A stretch of 64,000 nucleotides of DNA, taken from contig NZ_LZIL01000011.1 in the NCBI RefSeq assembly GCF_001667075.1, forward strand, positions 124,001 through 188,000, read 5' to 3'. The notes beneath the pieces are model-generated. The model worked only from the letters and a program-made list of their open reading frames with translations, searched no databases and was not told the origin of the DNA. The position numbers and the translations under genes were made by a program. Shown here one piece after another: positions 28,330 through 36,695 of the stretch (position 1 is the stretch's first letter; each line of letters begins with the position of its first letter). The DNA comes from Mycobacterium sp. 852014-52450_SCH5900713. GTDB taxonomy: Bacteria > Actinomycetota > Actinomycetes > Mycobacteriales > Mycobacteriaceae.

Positions 28330-28983
28330 TCAGCAGCTGCTGGCGTGAATCTTCGTGAGCAGCGCAGGGTCTGACGGCTCGGTGGCCCCGGGACGCAGCG
28401 TGGCCAACACGGCATCGATGTCGTCGTTGTGGGCCAGCGCGGTGAAGTCCGTACCCAACGCCAGGTCGACGGAGTCGTCGGCGCGGCTGTCGTTGAACAG
28501 CTCCATGCACGGCGCCACCAACCAGACCGCTGCCGCGGTGGCCTGCCCCGCCGTCCCGAACCGGATCTGGCCCTGGCAGGTCAGCCGCGTGCCGGCATAC
28601 AGAGGATCGTTAGCGGCCGTCGGCTGGGCAAACCCGAGGTCTTTGAGGGCGCCTGAGACGTCGCCGGCCTGCCCGCCACGGCCGCTGGCGTTGAGCACGC
28701 GGACCTTGGTGTCGCTGAGTTTGGCGGGTGTGACGTCCATCATCGCGCTTCGCGACACCTGCTCACCGAGCTGAGCCGGCGCCCCGGACCCGGCCCCTTT
28801 CGGCGGCGGGTTGCACACCGCGACCTCGTGCACCTTCGCCGGCCGGGTCAGTGCGATCGTCCACACCACGGCCGTCACCACCACCAGGAAAACGACGACG
28901 ACGATGGCGGGGCGGGGATTGCGTCGCCGGAAGGGCCGGCCGTGCTTGTCGAAGGCGGTACCCTCGGTGATTTGTGCGACCAC
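28330..28983 (-). CDS. cei: Envelope integrity protein Cei
   Basis: A 217-residue single-pass membrane protein with a helix at about 26-46 (AIVVVVFLVVVTAVVWTIAL) and an exported LytR_C-type domain containing VRVLNASGRGGQAGDV, the family's signature, and two late Cys. M. tuberculosis Rv2700 (Cei) is required for cell-envelope integrity and antibiotic tolerance. It lies between suhB (convergent, 8 bases) and a CRP site shared with the DUF4193 gene (divergent). Confidence 0.88.
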   Translation of the reverse strand: MVAQITEGTAFDKHGRPFRRRNPRPAIVVVVFLVVVTAVVWTIALTRPAKVHEVAVCNPPPKGAGSGAPAQLGEQVSRSAMMDVTPAKLSDTKVRVLNASGRGGQAGDVSGALKDLGFAQPTAANDPLYAGTRLTCQGQIRFGTAGQATAAAVWLVAPCMELFNDSRADDSVDLALGTDFTALAHNDDIDAVLATLRPGATEPSDPALLTKIHASSC

Positions 28984-29045
28984 AGGTGCACTCTAGTCAC
29001 ACCCTAAACGCACTGTTCAAAGGCGAACGCAAGGGCAAAGATGGG

Positions 29046-29065
29046 TGTGTGACGTAAATCACACA
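29046..29065. promoter_or_regulatory. CRP-family (Rv3676-like) binding site
   Basis: TGTGTGA-CGTAAA-TCACACA is a perfect palindrome with 7-base arms and matches the mycobacterial CRP consensus TGTGA-N6-TCACA exactly. It lies in the 190-base gap between the divergent cei and DUF4193 genes, 63 bases from the cei start and about 110 from the other, so either or both may be regulated. Confidence 0.85.
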
Positions 29066-29127
29066 TAACCGGGCGGCCATCCGGGCACGAATCATTTGGT
29101 GGATGCGTTCGACGCTGGTACAAAGCG

Positions 29128-29147
29128 ATGCCTGAGACACGAGGCAT
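29128..29147 (+). other. 5'-leader hairpin upstream of the DUF4193 gene
   Basis: ATGCCT and AGGCAT form a 6-bp stem with loop GAGACACG, 30 bases before the ATG. It lies downstream of a plausible -10 (TACAAA at about 29119), so it would be within the transcript. Confidence 0.35.
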
Positions 29148-29176
29148 GAAGAGGCAATAGGGCAGGGGAAACGAAT

Positions 29177-29479
29177 ATGCCTACCGACTACGACGCTCCA
29201 CGGCGTACCGAGACCGACGACGTCTCGGAAGACTCGCTGGAGGAGCTCAAAGCGCGACGCAACGAGGCGGCTTCGGCCGTGGTGGACGTCGACGAATCCG
29301 AAACCGCTGAGTCTTTCGAGCTGCCCGGCGCCGATCTGTCCGGGGAAGAACTGTCAGTTCGCGTCATTCCGAAGCAGGCCGACGAATTCACCTGCTCGAG
29401 CTGTTTCCTGGTGCAACACCGCAGCCGGTTGGCCAGCGAGAAGAACGGCCTGATGATCTGTACCGACTGCGCGGCCTGA
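29177..29479 (+). CDS. DUF4193 protein
   Basis: A 100-residue acidic protein conserved in Actinobacteria (DUF4193; Rv2699c). The N-terminal two thirds are Asp/Glu-rich ([16 protein letters not shown]). The C-terminus is a zinc-ribbon-like module [19 protein letters not shown] then ICTDCA, with two CxxC pairs. Small acidic zinc proteins of this sort may bind RNA polymerase, but no function is established here. GCAGGGGAAA precedes the ATG. Divergent from cei. Confidence 0.88.
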   Translation: MPTDYDAPRRTETDDVSEDSLEELKARRNEAASAVVDVDESETAESFELPGADLSGEELSVRVIPKQADEFTCSSCFLVQHRSRLASEKNGLMICTDCAA

Positions 29480-29492
29480 CCGGGCTTCGGGA

Positions 29493-29978
29493 TCAGCTGC
29501 GCAATGCCGAAAGCACCCGCTCGGGGTGGCGGCAACTCACCAGCCAGTACGGCGTCGGGTCGTCCGGGTCATCGAGGACGACCAGGATCATCGGCCCGAT
29601 CCATGCCCGATGCAACACGAAAGCGGCCGGGTCGAGTTGGCGGCCCAGGGCCGCGGACTTGGCCGACGGGGCGACCGCAGCGGACCGGGCGATCACGGTG
29701 ACCGGCAGGTGCGCCTCGCCGGCCCACAGTTCGACCCCGCCAGGGACGTTCGGGTCGGCGGTCACCCGGATCTCGACGCGGCCCAGCCACAGCAGGGCTC
29801 CGGCCGCCACCGCGAAGAGCGTTGCGTACGGCAACCAGGAAGGCCGGGGGGCGACACCCATGTTGACTTCGAAAGCGATCAGCCCCGCCAGCCCGAAGGC
29901 CAGCGGCCACCACCACCATGGCACCCACAGTCGTTCGCGATATCGCACACTGTGCGGCGCGACGCGCGTACCGGACAC
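29493..29978 (-). CDS. DUF3093 two-helix membrane protein
   Basis: A 161-residue protein (DUF3093, Rv2698-like). Near the start [20 protein letters not shown] leads into the first membrane helix, and a second ([18 protein letters not shown]) follows. The soluble C-terminus contains [20 protein letters not shown] and [20 protein letters not shown] 29978 is chosen for its match to the family N-terminus; the longer in-frame reading crosses the dut start. It is divergent from dut, with only 25 bases between starts. Function unknown. Confidence 0.85.
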   Translation of the reverse strand: MSGTRVAPHSVRYRERLWVPWWWWPLAFGLAGLIAFEVNMGVAPRPSWLPYATLFAVAAGALLWLGRVEIRVTADPNVPGGVELWAGEAHLPVTVIARSAAVAPSAKSAALGRQLDPAAFVLHRAWIGPMILVVLDDPDDPTPYWLVSCRHPERVLSALRS

Positions 29979-30003
29979 GCAGTCAAGGGTAATCTGTGGC
30001 CCC

Positions 30004-30468
30004 GTGTCGACCAGTCTCGCCATCGTCCGTCTTGATCCCGAGCTTCCTCTGCCCACGCGCGCCCACCAAGGCGACGCCGGGGTGGACCTCTACAGCGCGG
30101 AAGACCTCAAGCTGGAACCCGGGCGACGCGCCCTGGTCCGCACGGGCGTGGCCGTGGCGATCCCGTTCGGGATGGTCGGGTTGGTGCATCCCCGTTCGGG
30201 ATTGGCGTCGCGCGTGGGGCTTTCGATCGTCAACAGTCCGGGAACCATCGACGCGGGCTATCGCGGCGAGATCAAGGTCGCGCTGATTAACCTCGACCCC
30301 ACCGAGCCCATCGTGGTGCACCGCGGCGACCGCATCGCCCAGTTGCTCGTGCAGCGGGTCGAGCTGGTAGAGCTGGTCGAGGTGTCGTCGTTCGACGAGG
30401 CCGGCCTCGCCGACACATCCCGTGGCGACGGTGGCCACGGTTCCTCCGGCGGACATGCGAGTTTGTGA
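30004..30468 (+). CDS. dut: Deoxyuridine 5'-triphosphate nucleotidohydrolase
   Basis: dUTPase hydrolyses dUTP to dUMP, keeping uracil out of DNA and feeding dTMP synthesis. All five trimeric-dUTPase motifs appear in this 154-residue protein: [38 protein letters not shown] and the C-terminal [11 protein letters not shown] lid. The extra residues just before the lid (EAGLADTS) are the mycobacterial insertion. It starts at GTG 30004. Its TGA shares the A with the next gene's ATG, implying coupling. Confidence 0.97.
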   Translation: MSTSLAIVRLDPELPLPTRAHQGDAGVDLYSAEDLKLEPGRRALVRTGVAVAIPFGMVGLVHPRSGLASRVGLSIVNSPGTIDAGYRGEIKVALINLDPTEPIVVHRGDRIAQLLVQRVELVELVEVSSFDEAGLADTSRGDGGHGSSGGHASL

Positions 30469-31226
30469 TGGCACTCAACAGACGTTCCAGCAACGACGAC
30501 AGCGACGAGTCGGTGGACGCAGTCGCCGATCCGATCGACGAAGAGTTCGACGAAGAACTCGACGGCCCGTTCGACATCGACGATTTCGAGGACCCGTCGG
30601 TCGCGGAGCTCGCGCGCCTGGACCTGGGCTCGGTGCTCATTCCGATGCCGGAGGCCGGCCAGCTGCAGGTCGAACTGACCGAGACCGGCGTTCCGAGCGC
30701 CGTGTGGGTCGTCACGCCCAACGGCCGCTTCACCATCGCGGCCTACGCGGCGCCGAAGACGGGCGGCCTGTGGCGCGAAGTGGCCAGTGAACTCGCGGAT
30801 TCGCTGCGCAAGGACTCGGCCAAAGTCAGCATCAAGGACGGCCCCTGGGGTCGCGAAGTGGTCGGCTCCGCCTCCGGTGCGGTGCGCTTCATCGGAGTCG
30901 ACGGCTACCGGTGGATGATCCGCTGCGTCATCAACGGCCCCCACGAGACCATGGAAGCCCTCGAGCAGGAGGCGCGAGCGGCGTTGGCGGACACCGTGGT
31001 TCGCCGCGGTGACACACCGCTTCCGGTGCGCACGCCGTTGACCGTGCAGCTGCCCGAGCCGATGGCGCAGCAATTGCGGGAAGCCGCGGCCACCCAGCAG
31101 GCCCAGCAGGCGGAGGCGCAACAGGCCCAACAAGGCGAGGAGCAGGAGGGGTCCAACCAGCCGGCGGCGCGCCGCAGCGTCGACGGTTCGGCCATGCAGC
31201 AGCTGCGCACCACCTCCGGGGGCTGA
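30468..31226 (+). CDS. DUF3710 protein
   Basis: A 252-residue conserved actinobacterial protein (DUF3710; Rv2696c). Residues 1-45 are acidic. The globular core has LDLGSVLIPMPEAGQLQVEL, RFTIAAYAAPKTGGLWREV, GPWGREVVG, RFIGVDGYRWMIRCVINGP and TPLTVQLPEPM. The tail (about 205-235) is Gln/Ala-rich low complexity. Function unknown. The ATG overlaps the dut stop, so translation is probably coupled to dut. Confidence 0.87.
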   Translation: MALNRRSSNDDSDESVDAVADPIDEEFDEELDGPFDIDDFEDPSVAELARLDLGSVLIPMPEAGQLQVELTETGVPSAVWVVTPNGRFTIAAYAAPKTGGLWREVASELADSLRKDSAKVSIKDGPWGREVVGSASGAVRFIGVDGYRWMIRCVINGPHETMEALEQEARAALADTVVRRGDTPLPVRTPLTVQLPEPMAQQLREAAATQQAQQAEAQQAQQGEEQEGSNQPAARRSVDGSAMQQLRTTSGG

Positions 31227-31236
31227 ACCAAAGCCG

Positions 31237-31938
31237 CTAGCTCAGCTCGGCGAGAGCGGCCAGGCATGCCGCGCCCAGCGCGGCGGGGTCCGAGCCGATC
31301 TGGTCGAGCGTCACCGTCCGCAGCGCGGCCCGCGGCGCGGCGGCGACCCACTCCACACCGACCTGGAGTGGGTGGATGGGATCGTCGACGGCGGATGCGA
31401 CAGCAAGTGGCACGGCCAGCCGGGCCAGCTCGGCGTGGTCGGGCGCCACATGGCCGGCGGCTTCGTCCATGGCGTCGGGCAGTTGTGGCCACTGGGCGCG
31501 CCACGACCGCGCCAGCTCGTCGGCCAGCCACGGCGGGCTGGACGCCCGCATCTGGTTGGTCGTCGCCTCCAGTCCGTCGGCACGGAGCTGCGATGCCGTA
31601 TGCCGCGCCGCGAGTGCCGCGGGCGCCGTTTCGGGCTCCCCGGCCCAGGCCGGCAGCGCGGCCAGGACGGCGACCGCCGTGTCCGGGTGCGCCAGTGCCC
31701 AGGCGACCGCCACCGCCGCGCCGATCGAGACGCCGCCGACGGCGATCGGGCCCGTGCGCGCGGCGGCATCCAAAGCGGACACGTAGCCGTCGATCAACCG
31801 ATCCGGGTTGGGCGGCGGGGTCACCAGCAGGGCACCGGCCTCGCGCAACGGACCCGAAAAAGCCCGGCGAACGTAGTCGTCGTCGGACCCCGTGCCGGGC
31901 AGCAAGACGGTCGTGACACCCCGCAGATCGACAGTCAT
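31237..31938 (-). CDS. Small alpha/beta-hydrolase-like protein
   Basis: A 233-residue protein of the alpha/beta-hydrolase type (Rv2695-like). VLLPGTGSDDDYVRRAFSGPL gives the first strand and loop, and IAVGGVSIGAAVAVAWALAH is the nucleophile elbow with Ser in GVSIG. A late DDPIHP could hold the acid; the His is less clear (WAHP-type sites are absent from the end). Cytoplasmic, no signal peptide. Convergent with the DUF3710 gene. Substrate unknown. Confidence 0.78.
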   Translation of the reverse strand: MTVDLRGVTTVLLPGTGSDDDYVRRAFSGPLREAGALLVTPPPNPDRLIDGYVSALDAAARTGPIAVGGVSIGAAVAVAWALAHPDTAVAVLAALPAWAGEPETAPAALAARHTASQLRADGLEATTNQMRASSPPWLADELARSWRAQWPQLPDAMDEAAGHVAPDHAELARLAVPLAVASAVDDPIHPLQVGVEWVAAAPRAALRTVTLDQIGSDPAALGAACLAALAELS

Positions 31939-32075
31939 CCCCTGATATTGCCCCGGCGTTCAGTTGTGCCCAACAGCGGTGTTTGAGTCGGTTGGCGCGC
32001 GGGAACCAACAGGTCTACGGTGTCCGTTGGCATAAATGGAAGCGCCAAGGCTTATCGGCATTGTCAGGAGGGGCC

Positions 32076-32444
32076 ATGGGGGCCCAGGGATATCTGCGCC
32101 GGCTCACCCGCCGCTTGACGGAGGCTCCGGAGCAACGCGACTCGGAGGAGTTGTCCGACGAGGTCGCACTTACCGGCGCGCAACGAGTCATCGATTGCGA
32201 GCGTGGCCAAGAGGTCACCATGGTCGGCACGCTGCGCAGCGTGGAATGTAACGGCAAGGCCTGTGCGGGCGGTGTCCGCGCCGAGCTGTTCGACGGCAGC
32301 GACACCGTCACTTTGGTCTGGTTGGGCCAGCGCCGGATACCCGGCATCGACTCGGGCCGCAAGCTGCGGGTGCGGGGCCGGCTGGGCAAGCTGGAGAACG
32401 GCACCAAGGCCATCTACAACCCGCACTACGAAATTCAGCGGTGA
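32076..32444 (+). CDS. OB-fold nucleic-acid-binding protein
   Basis: A 122-residue protein with a basic helical N-terminus (GYLRRLTRRL) followed by an OB-fold: EVTMVGTLRSVECN, GVRAELFDGSDTVTLVWLGQ, GRKLRVRGRLG and AIYNPHYEI. This corresponds to Rv2694c and to OB-fold proteins that sit beside DUF3159 genes across Actinobacteria. AGGAGGGG lies just upstream of the ATG. Single-stranded nucleic acid binding is a family inference. The stop overlaps the next start by 4 bases (GTGA). Confidence 0.87.
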   Translation: MGAQGYLRRLTRRLTEAPEQRDSEELSDEVALTGAQRVIDCERGQEVTMVGTLRSVECNGKACAGGVRAELFDGSDTVTLVWLGQRRIPGIDSGRKLRVRGRLGKLENGTKAIYNPHYEIQR

Positions 32445-33160
32445 CTCGACCCGCCGATCGGGGGTCAAGTCCGGGACCGCATGAGTCGGGCTCGCCCGAA
32501 CCCGCGAGCGCCAGCCGCATCACACCGGAACGTCTGCTGGGGCAGGTGGGTGGCGTCAGCGGTGTCATCTATTCGTCGCTGCCCGTTGTGATCTTCGTCA
32601 TTGCTTCGAGCGTGTCCGGCTTGCTCGTGGCGATCGGGTCCGCGCTGGCCGTCGCCGCGCTGGTGTTGGTATGGCGGTTGATCCGGCGCGAATCGCCGCA
32701 GCCGGCATTCTCGGGCTTCTTCGGCGTCGCCATCTGCGCGCTCATCGCCTACATCGTGGGGGAGTCCAAGGGTTACTTCCTGCTGGGCATCTGGATGTCA
32801 TTGGCGTGGGCGGTGGTGTTCGCCGTGTCGGTCGTCATCCGACGGCCTCTGGTCGGCTACGCGTGGAGCTGGGCCAGCGGGCGTGGTCGCGGATGGCGCG
32901 ACGTGCCCCGGGCCGTCTACGCGTTCGACATCGCCTCGGTCTGCTGGGTGCTGGTGTTCGCCGCCCGGTTCGTCGTCCAGGGCCTGCTTTATGACGCCGA
33001 CCAGACCGGGTGGCTGGCGGTCGCGCGGATCGCGATGGGGTGGCCACTGACCCTTGCGGCCGCGCTGGCGACGTACGCGGCGATCAAAGCGGTGCAGCGT
33101 GCCCTGCCGGCGGTCGGTGACATCGGCGTCCAGGTCGACGCCGATCCCGTCCGGGACTAG
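32441..33160 (+). CDS. DUF3159 multi-spanning membrane protein
   Basis: A 239-residue membrane protein with about six helices (DUF3159; Rv2693c). After a polar 35-residue N-terminus, ITPERLLGQVGGVSGVIYSS opens the domain, followed by FFGVAICALIAYIVGESKGYF and LVGYAWSWASGRGRGWRDVP. It starts at GTG 32441 inside the stop of the OB-fold gene, so the pair is translationally coupled. Its stop overlaps the convergent ceoC stop by 4 bases. Function unknown. Confidence 0.86.
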   Translation: MTRPADRGSSPGPHESGSPEPASASRITPERLLGQVGGVSGVIYSSLPVVIFVIASSVSGLLVAIGSALAVAALVLVWRLIRRESPQPAFSGFFGVAICALIAYIVGESKGYFLLGIWMSLAWAVVFAVSVVIRRPLVGYAWSWASGRGRGWRDVPRAVYAFDIASVCWVLVFAARFVVQGLLYDADQTGWLAVARIAMGWPLTLAAALATYAAIKAVQRALPAVGDIGVQVDADPVRD

Positions 33161-33834
33161 CCCTCGAGCGGCGGGCCATCCGGCAGCAGGAGCTTGCGCA
33201 GGTCCTCTTCGACCTCCGCGACCGCGACGAAGAGCAGCTCGTCGCCGCCCTCCAGCGGCTCGTCCGCCTCGGGCACGATCACGCGCGGGCCGCGCAGGAT
33301 CGTCACCAGCGAGGCGTCCCGGGGCAGTTGCAGGCGGCGCACCGGCTTGCCGCCCCAGGGCGTGTCGTCGGGCAGGGTGATCTCGACGAGGTTGGCCTGC
33401 CCCCGACGGAATTCCATGAGCCGCACCAGATCACCGACGGCGACGGCCTCTTCGATGAGCGACGCGAGCATGCGCGGCGTGGACACCGCGACATCCACGC
33501 CCCAGGCGTCGGTGAACAACCACTCGTTGCGGGGATCGTTGACCCGGGCCACGACCCGCGGCACCGCGAATTCGGTCTTCGCCAGCAAGCTGAGCACGAC
33601 GTTGGCCTTGTCGTCGCCAGTCGCGGCCACCACGACGTCGAAGTCCTGTAGGTGCACCGATTCCAGCAGGCTCAGCTCGCAGGCATCGCCGAGCCGCCAG
33701 TGGGCGGCGGGGATGGCGTCGACGTCGACGTGATCGGGGTTGCGCTCGATGAGCGTCACGTCGTGGCCGTTGCCGATGAGTTCGCGACTGACGGAGCGGC
33801 CGACCGCGCCGGCGCCGGCGACAGCTACCTTCAT
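33157..33834 (-). CDS. ceoC: Trk potassium-uptake regulatory protein CeoC (TrkA-like)
   Basis: A 225-residue RCK-type regulator. The N-terminal TrkA_N Rossmann domain begins MKVAVAGAGAVGRSVSREL and binds NAD(H), with a HLQDFDVVVAATGDDKANV strand-loop. The C-terminal TrkA_C domain (about 140-225) ends in EEDLRKLLLP. Paired with CeoB it forms the cytoplasmic gating subunits of a Trk-type K+ uptake system. The membrane channel gene is not in the window. It is downstream of ceoB, separated by a duplicated start region and a mini-ORF. Confidence 0.93.
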   Translation of the reverse strand: MKVAVAGAGAVGRSVSRELIGNGHDVTLIERNPDHVDVDAIPAAHWRLGDACELSLLESVHLQDFDVVVAATGDDKANVVLSLLAKTEFAVPRVVARVNDPRNEWLFTDAWGVDVAVSTPRMLASLIEEAVAVGDLVRLMEFRRGQANLVEITLPDDTPWGGKPVRRLQLPRDASLVTILRGPRVIVPEADEPLEGGDELLFVAVAEVEEDLRKLLLPDGPPLEG

Positions 33835-33906
33835 GTTCGCCGCTCCTTAAACCCGGCTGCGCCGGCTTCTTCGTCGTCGGCGGTCTTCATATTCGCCGCT
33901 CCTTAA
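33830..33906 (-). repeat. 56-bp MIRU-like element with duplicated ribosome site between ceoB and ceoC
   Basis: A 21-base sequence covering ribosome site and start codon occurs twice in direct orientation (33830-33850 and 33886-33906; 20 of 21 identical, offset 56 bases). On the minus strand each copy reads TTAAGGAGCGGCGAA-N-ATGAA. The downstream copy serves ceoC. The arrangement, a short insert in an operon whose ends carry start and stop codons, is that of mycobacterial interspersed repetitive units. Confidence 0.65.
33831..33890 (-). CDS. 19-residue mini-ORF between ceoB and ceoC
   Basis: The ATG at 33890 has AAGGAGCGGC at ribosome-site distance and opens a frame of 19 codons, MKTADDEEAGAAGFKERRT. 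Its TGA overlaps the ceoC ATG as ATGA. It starts 13 bases after the ceoB stop. It could act by carrying ribosomes from ceoB to ceoC. Whether the peptide itself matters is unknown. Confidence 0.45.
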   Translation of the reverse strand: MKTADDEEAGAAGFKERRT

Positions 33907-34571
33907 CCGAGGTCTTCACTGGGTGGCATGGCCGCGATGGCGATGGCCTCGGCCGCACGGCCGGAGATCGCGGCGACGTAGACCTGATCGCCGGCCTGGA
34001 TGACCGTCTTCGGTTCCGGCAAGACACCGGCACCGAACCGGATCAGGAACGCGACGCGGGCGCCGGTGGCCTGCTCGAGATCGGTGACCCGGTGCCCGAT
34101 CCACTCCTCGTGCAGGACGACCTCGGCGACGACCACGGTGCCGGTCGGGTCCCGCCATTTCGCGGTCTCGGTGTCGCGGAGCAGCGCGTTGAGCAGGCGG
34201 TCGGTGGTCCAGGGCACGGTGGCGATGGTCGGGATGCCGAGGCGTTCGTAGACCTCGGCGCGCTTGGCGTCGTAGATCCGGGCGACGACGCGCTTGACGC
34301 CGAAGGTCTCCCGGGCCAGCCGCGCCGAGATGATGTTGGAGTTATCCCCGGATGACACGGCGGCGAATGCGTCGGCCTCCTCGATGCCGGCCCGCAGCAA
34401 TACGTCCCGGTCAAACCCCTGCCCCAGGACCCGCTCCCCGGCGTACTCGGGGCTGAGCCGGTTGAAGGCGGTGCTGTCGCGGTCGATGACCGCGACATCG
34501 TGGCCGATCCGCGATAACCCGTCGGCCACCGAGGAACCGACGCGGCCGCAGCCCATCACCACTACTCGCAC
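33903..34571 (-). CDS. ceoB: Trk potassium-uptake regulatory protein CeoB (TrkA-like)
   Basis: A 222-residue RCK-domain protein, the partner of CeoC. It begins VRVVVMGCGRVGSSVADGLS, the GxGxxG NAD-binding motif of TrkA_N, then IGHDVAVIDRDSTAFNRL and a TrkA_C domain with VLPEPKTVIQAGDQVYVA. GTG 34571 is chosen because it starts exactly at the first Rossmann strand; a longer in-frame start would add 34 unrelated residues. Divergent from the APC permease (130 bases). Confidence 0.93.
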   Translation of the reverse strand: MRVVVMGCGRVGSSVADGLSRIGHDVAVIDRDSTAFNRLSPEYAGERVLGQGFDRDVLLRAGIEEADAFAAVSSGDNSNIISARLARETFGVKRVVARIYDAKRAEVYERLGIPTIATVPWTTDRLLNALLRDTETAKWRDPTGTVVVAEVVLHEEWIGHRVTDLEQATGARVAFLIRFGAGVLPEPKTVIQAGDQVYVAAISGRAAEAIAIAAMPPSEDLG

Positions 34572-34700
34572 TTTCCGATCCTCTCGGCTGCGTCCTGCGT
34601 CCCCGATCGGCAACCGACGTCGGCCAGCCGATTTCGGGTCGGCAAACATTCTCGAATACGAAGCTACCGCCAAACCCTTGTGGGCTTACTCTTGGCTCTC

Positions 34701-36695
34701 GTGTCCAAACTTTCAACCGCAGCGCGTCGGTTGCTAATTGGCCGGCCGTTTCGCAGCGACCGGCTGAGTCACACCCTGCTGCCCAAGCGGATCGCCTTGC
34801 CGGTGTTCGCCTCCGACGCGTTGTCCTCGGTGGCGTATGCGCCCGAAGAGGTCTTCCTGATGCTCTCGGTGGCCGGCCTGTCCGCGTACGCGTTGACGCC
34901 CTGGATCGGCCTCGCCGTGGCCGCGGTGATGCTGGTCGTGGTGGCCAGCTACCGGCAGAACGTGCACGCCTACCCGTCGGGCGGGGGCGACTTCGAGGTG
35001 GTCACCACCAACCTCGGTGACACCGCCGGCCTGGTGGTGGCCAGCGCTCTGATGGTGGATTACGTTCTCACCGTTGCCGTTTCGACGGCGTCGGCGATGT
35101 CTAACATCGGCTCCGCCATCCCGCTGGTGGCTCAGCACAAGGTGTGGTTCTGCGTGGCGGCCATCCTGCTGGTGATGGCGCTGAACCTGCGCGGAATCCG
35201 GGAGTCCGGGCTGGCGTTCGCCATTCCGACCTATGCGTTCATCGTCGGCGTCTTCATCATGATCGGCTGGGGCCTGGTCCGGATCTTCGTGCTGGGCAAC
35301 CCGCTGCGCGCGGAGTCGGCCGGCTTCCAGATGCACGCCGAGCACGGCCAGGTCGTCGGCTTCGCGCTGGCATTCCTGGTGGCGCGGTCCTTCTCCTCGG
35401 GCTGCGCGGCGCTGACCGGTGTGGAGGCCATCAGCAACGGCGTTCCGGCCTTCGAGAAGCCCAAGTCGCGCAACGCGGCGACGACGCTGCTGATGCTGGG
35501 GGCGATCGCGGTGGCCCTGCTGATGGGCATCATCGTGTTGGCCCAGCAGATCCGCGTTCAGCTGGTCGAGGATCCCGCCACACAACTGGCCGGCGCCCCG
35601 CCGGGCTACTACCAGAAGACCCTGGTCACCCAGCTGGCGGAAACGGTGTTCGGCAGCTTCCACATCGGCTTCCTGCTGATCGCCACGGTGACCGCGCTCA
35701 TCCTGGTGCTGGCGGCCAACACCGCGTTCAACGGGTTCCCAGTGCTCGGCTCGGTGCTGGCGCAGCACAGTTACCTGCCGCGCCAGCTGCACACCCGCGG
35801 GGACCGGTTGGCGTTCTCCAACGGAATCCTGTTCCTGTCCGGCGCCGCGCTGCTGGCCATCATCGCGTTCCGCGCCGAGGTCACCGCCCTGATCCAGCTG
35901 TACATCGTCGGGGTGTTCATTTCGTTCACCCTGAGCCAGATCGGCATGGTGCGGCACTGGACCCGATTGCTGCGCACCGAGACCGACCCGCGTGCGCGCC
36001 GCAAGATGATGCGCTCCCGGGTCGTCAACACGGTCGGATTGCTCTCCACCGGCGCGGTTTTGTTGGTCGTCCTGGTGACGAAGTTCGTCGCCGGCGCGTG
36101 GATCGCGCTGTTCGCGATGGGTTTGCTGTTCGGGATGATGAAGATGATCCACCGGCACTACGGCACCGTCACCCGGGAACTGGAGGAGCAGGCCGCCGCC
36201 CAGCACGACGTGGTGTTGCCCAGCCGCAATCACGCGCTGGTGCTGGTATCCAAGCTGCATCTGCCGACGCTGCGCGCGCTGGCCTACGCCCGGGCGACCC
36301 GCCCCGACGCCCTCGAGGCGGTCACCGTCAGCGTGGACGACGGGGAAACCCGCGAGTTGGTGCACCAGTGGGAGGAAAGCGACATCAGTGTGCCGCTCAA
36401 GGTCATCGCCTCGCCGTACCGCGAAATCACCCGCCCCATACTGGATTACGTCAAGCGGGTCAGCAAGGAATCGCCGCGCACCGTCGTCACCGTGTTCATC
36501 CCCGAGTACGTGGTGGGCCATTGGTGGGAGCAGGTGCTGCACAACCAAAGCGCGCTGCGGCTCAAGGGCCGGCTGTTGTTCATGCCCAACGTAATGGTGA
36601 CTTCCGTTCCGTGGCAACTGAATTCGTCGGAGCGGCTGCAGACGCTGGAGCACCACGTGGCTCCGGGGGACACTCGTCGGGGAATCTTCGATTGA
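34701..36695 (+). CDS. APC-superfamily amino acid permease
   Basis: A 664-residue transporter. About twelve membrane helices span residues 40-480, opening with PKRIALPVFASDALSSVAYA, a family signature, and AYPSGGGDFEVVTTNLGDTA. A soluble C-terminal domain of about 170 residues follows (HALVLVSKLHLPTLRALAYA; EYVVGHWWEQVLHNQSALRL), of a type seen on a subset of APC proteins. Equivalent to Rv2690c. The start at GTG 34701 matches the VSKLSTAARRLL N-terminus. Substrate unknown; its place beside ceoB hints at, but does not prove, cation transport. Confidence 0.9.
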   Translation: MSKLSTAARRLLIGRPFRSDRLSHTLLPKRIALPVFASDALSSVAYAPEEVFLMLSVAGLSAYALTPWIGLAVAAVMLVVVASYRQNVHAYPSGGGDFEVVTTNLGDTAGLVVASALMVDYVLTVAVSTASAMSNIGSAIPLVAQHKVWFCVAAILLVMALNLRGIRESGLAFAIPTYAFIVGVFIMIGWGLVRIFVLGNPLRAESAGFQMHAEHGQVVGFALAFLVARSFSSGCAALTGVEAISNGVPAFEKPKSRNAATTLLMLGAIAVALLMGIIVLAQQIRVQLVEDPATQLAGAPPGYYQKTLVTQLAETVFGSFHIGFLLIATVTALILVLAANTAFNGFPVLGSVLAQHSYLPRQLHTRGDRLAFSNGILFLSGAALLAIIAFRAEVTALIQLYIVGVFISFTLSQIGMVRHWTRLLRTETDPRARRKMMRSRVVNTVGLLSTGAVLLVVLVTKFVAGAWIALFAMGLLFGMMKMIHRHYGTVTRELEEQAAAQHDVVLPSRNHALVLVSKLHLPTLRALAYARATRPDALEAVTVSVDDGETRELVHQWEESDISVPLKVIASPYREITRPILDYVKRVSKESPRTVVTVFIPEYVVGHWWEQVLHNQSALRLKGRLLFMPNVMVTSVPWQLNSSERLQTLEHHVAPGDTRRGIFD

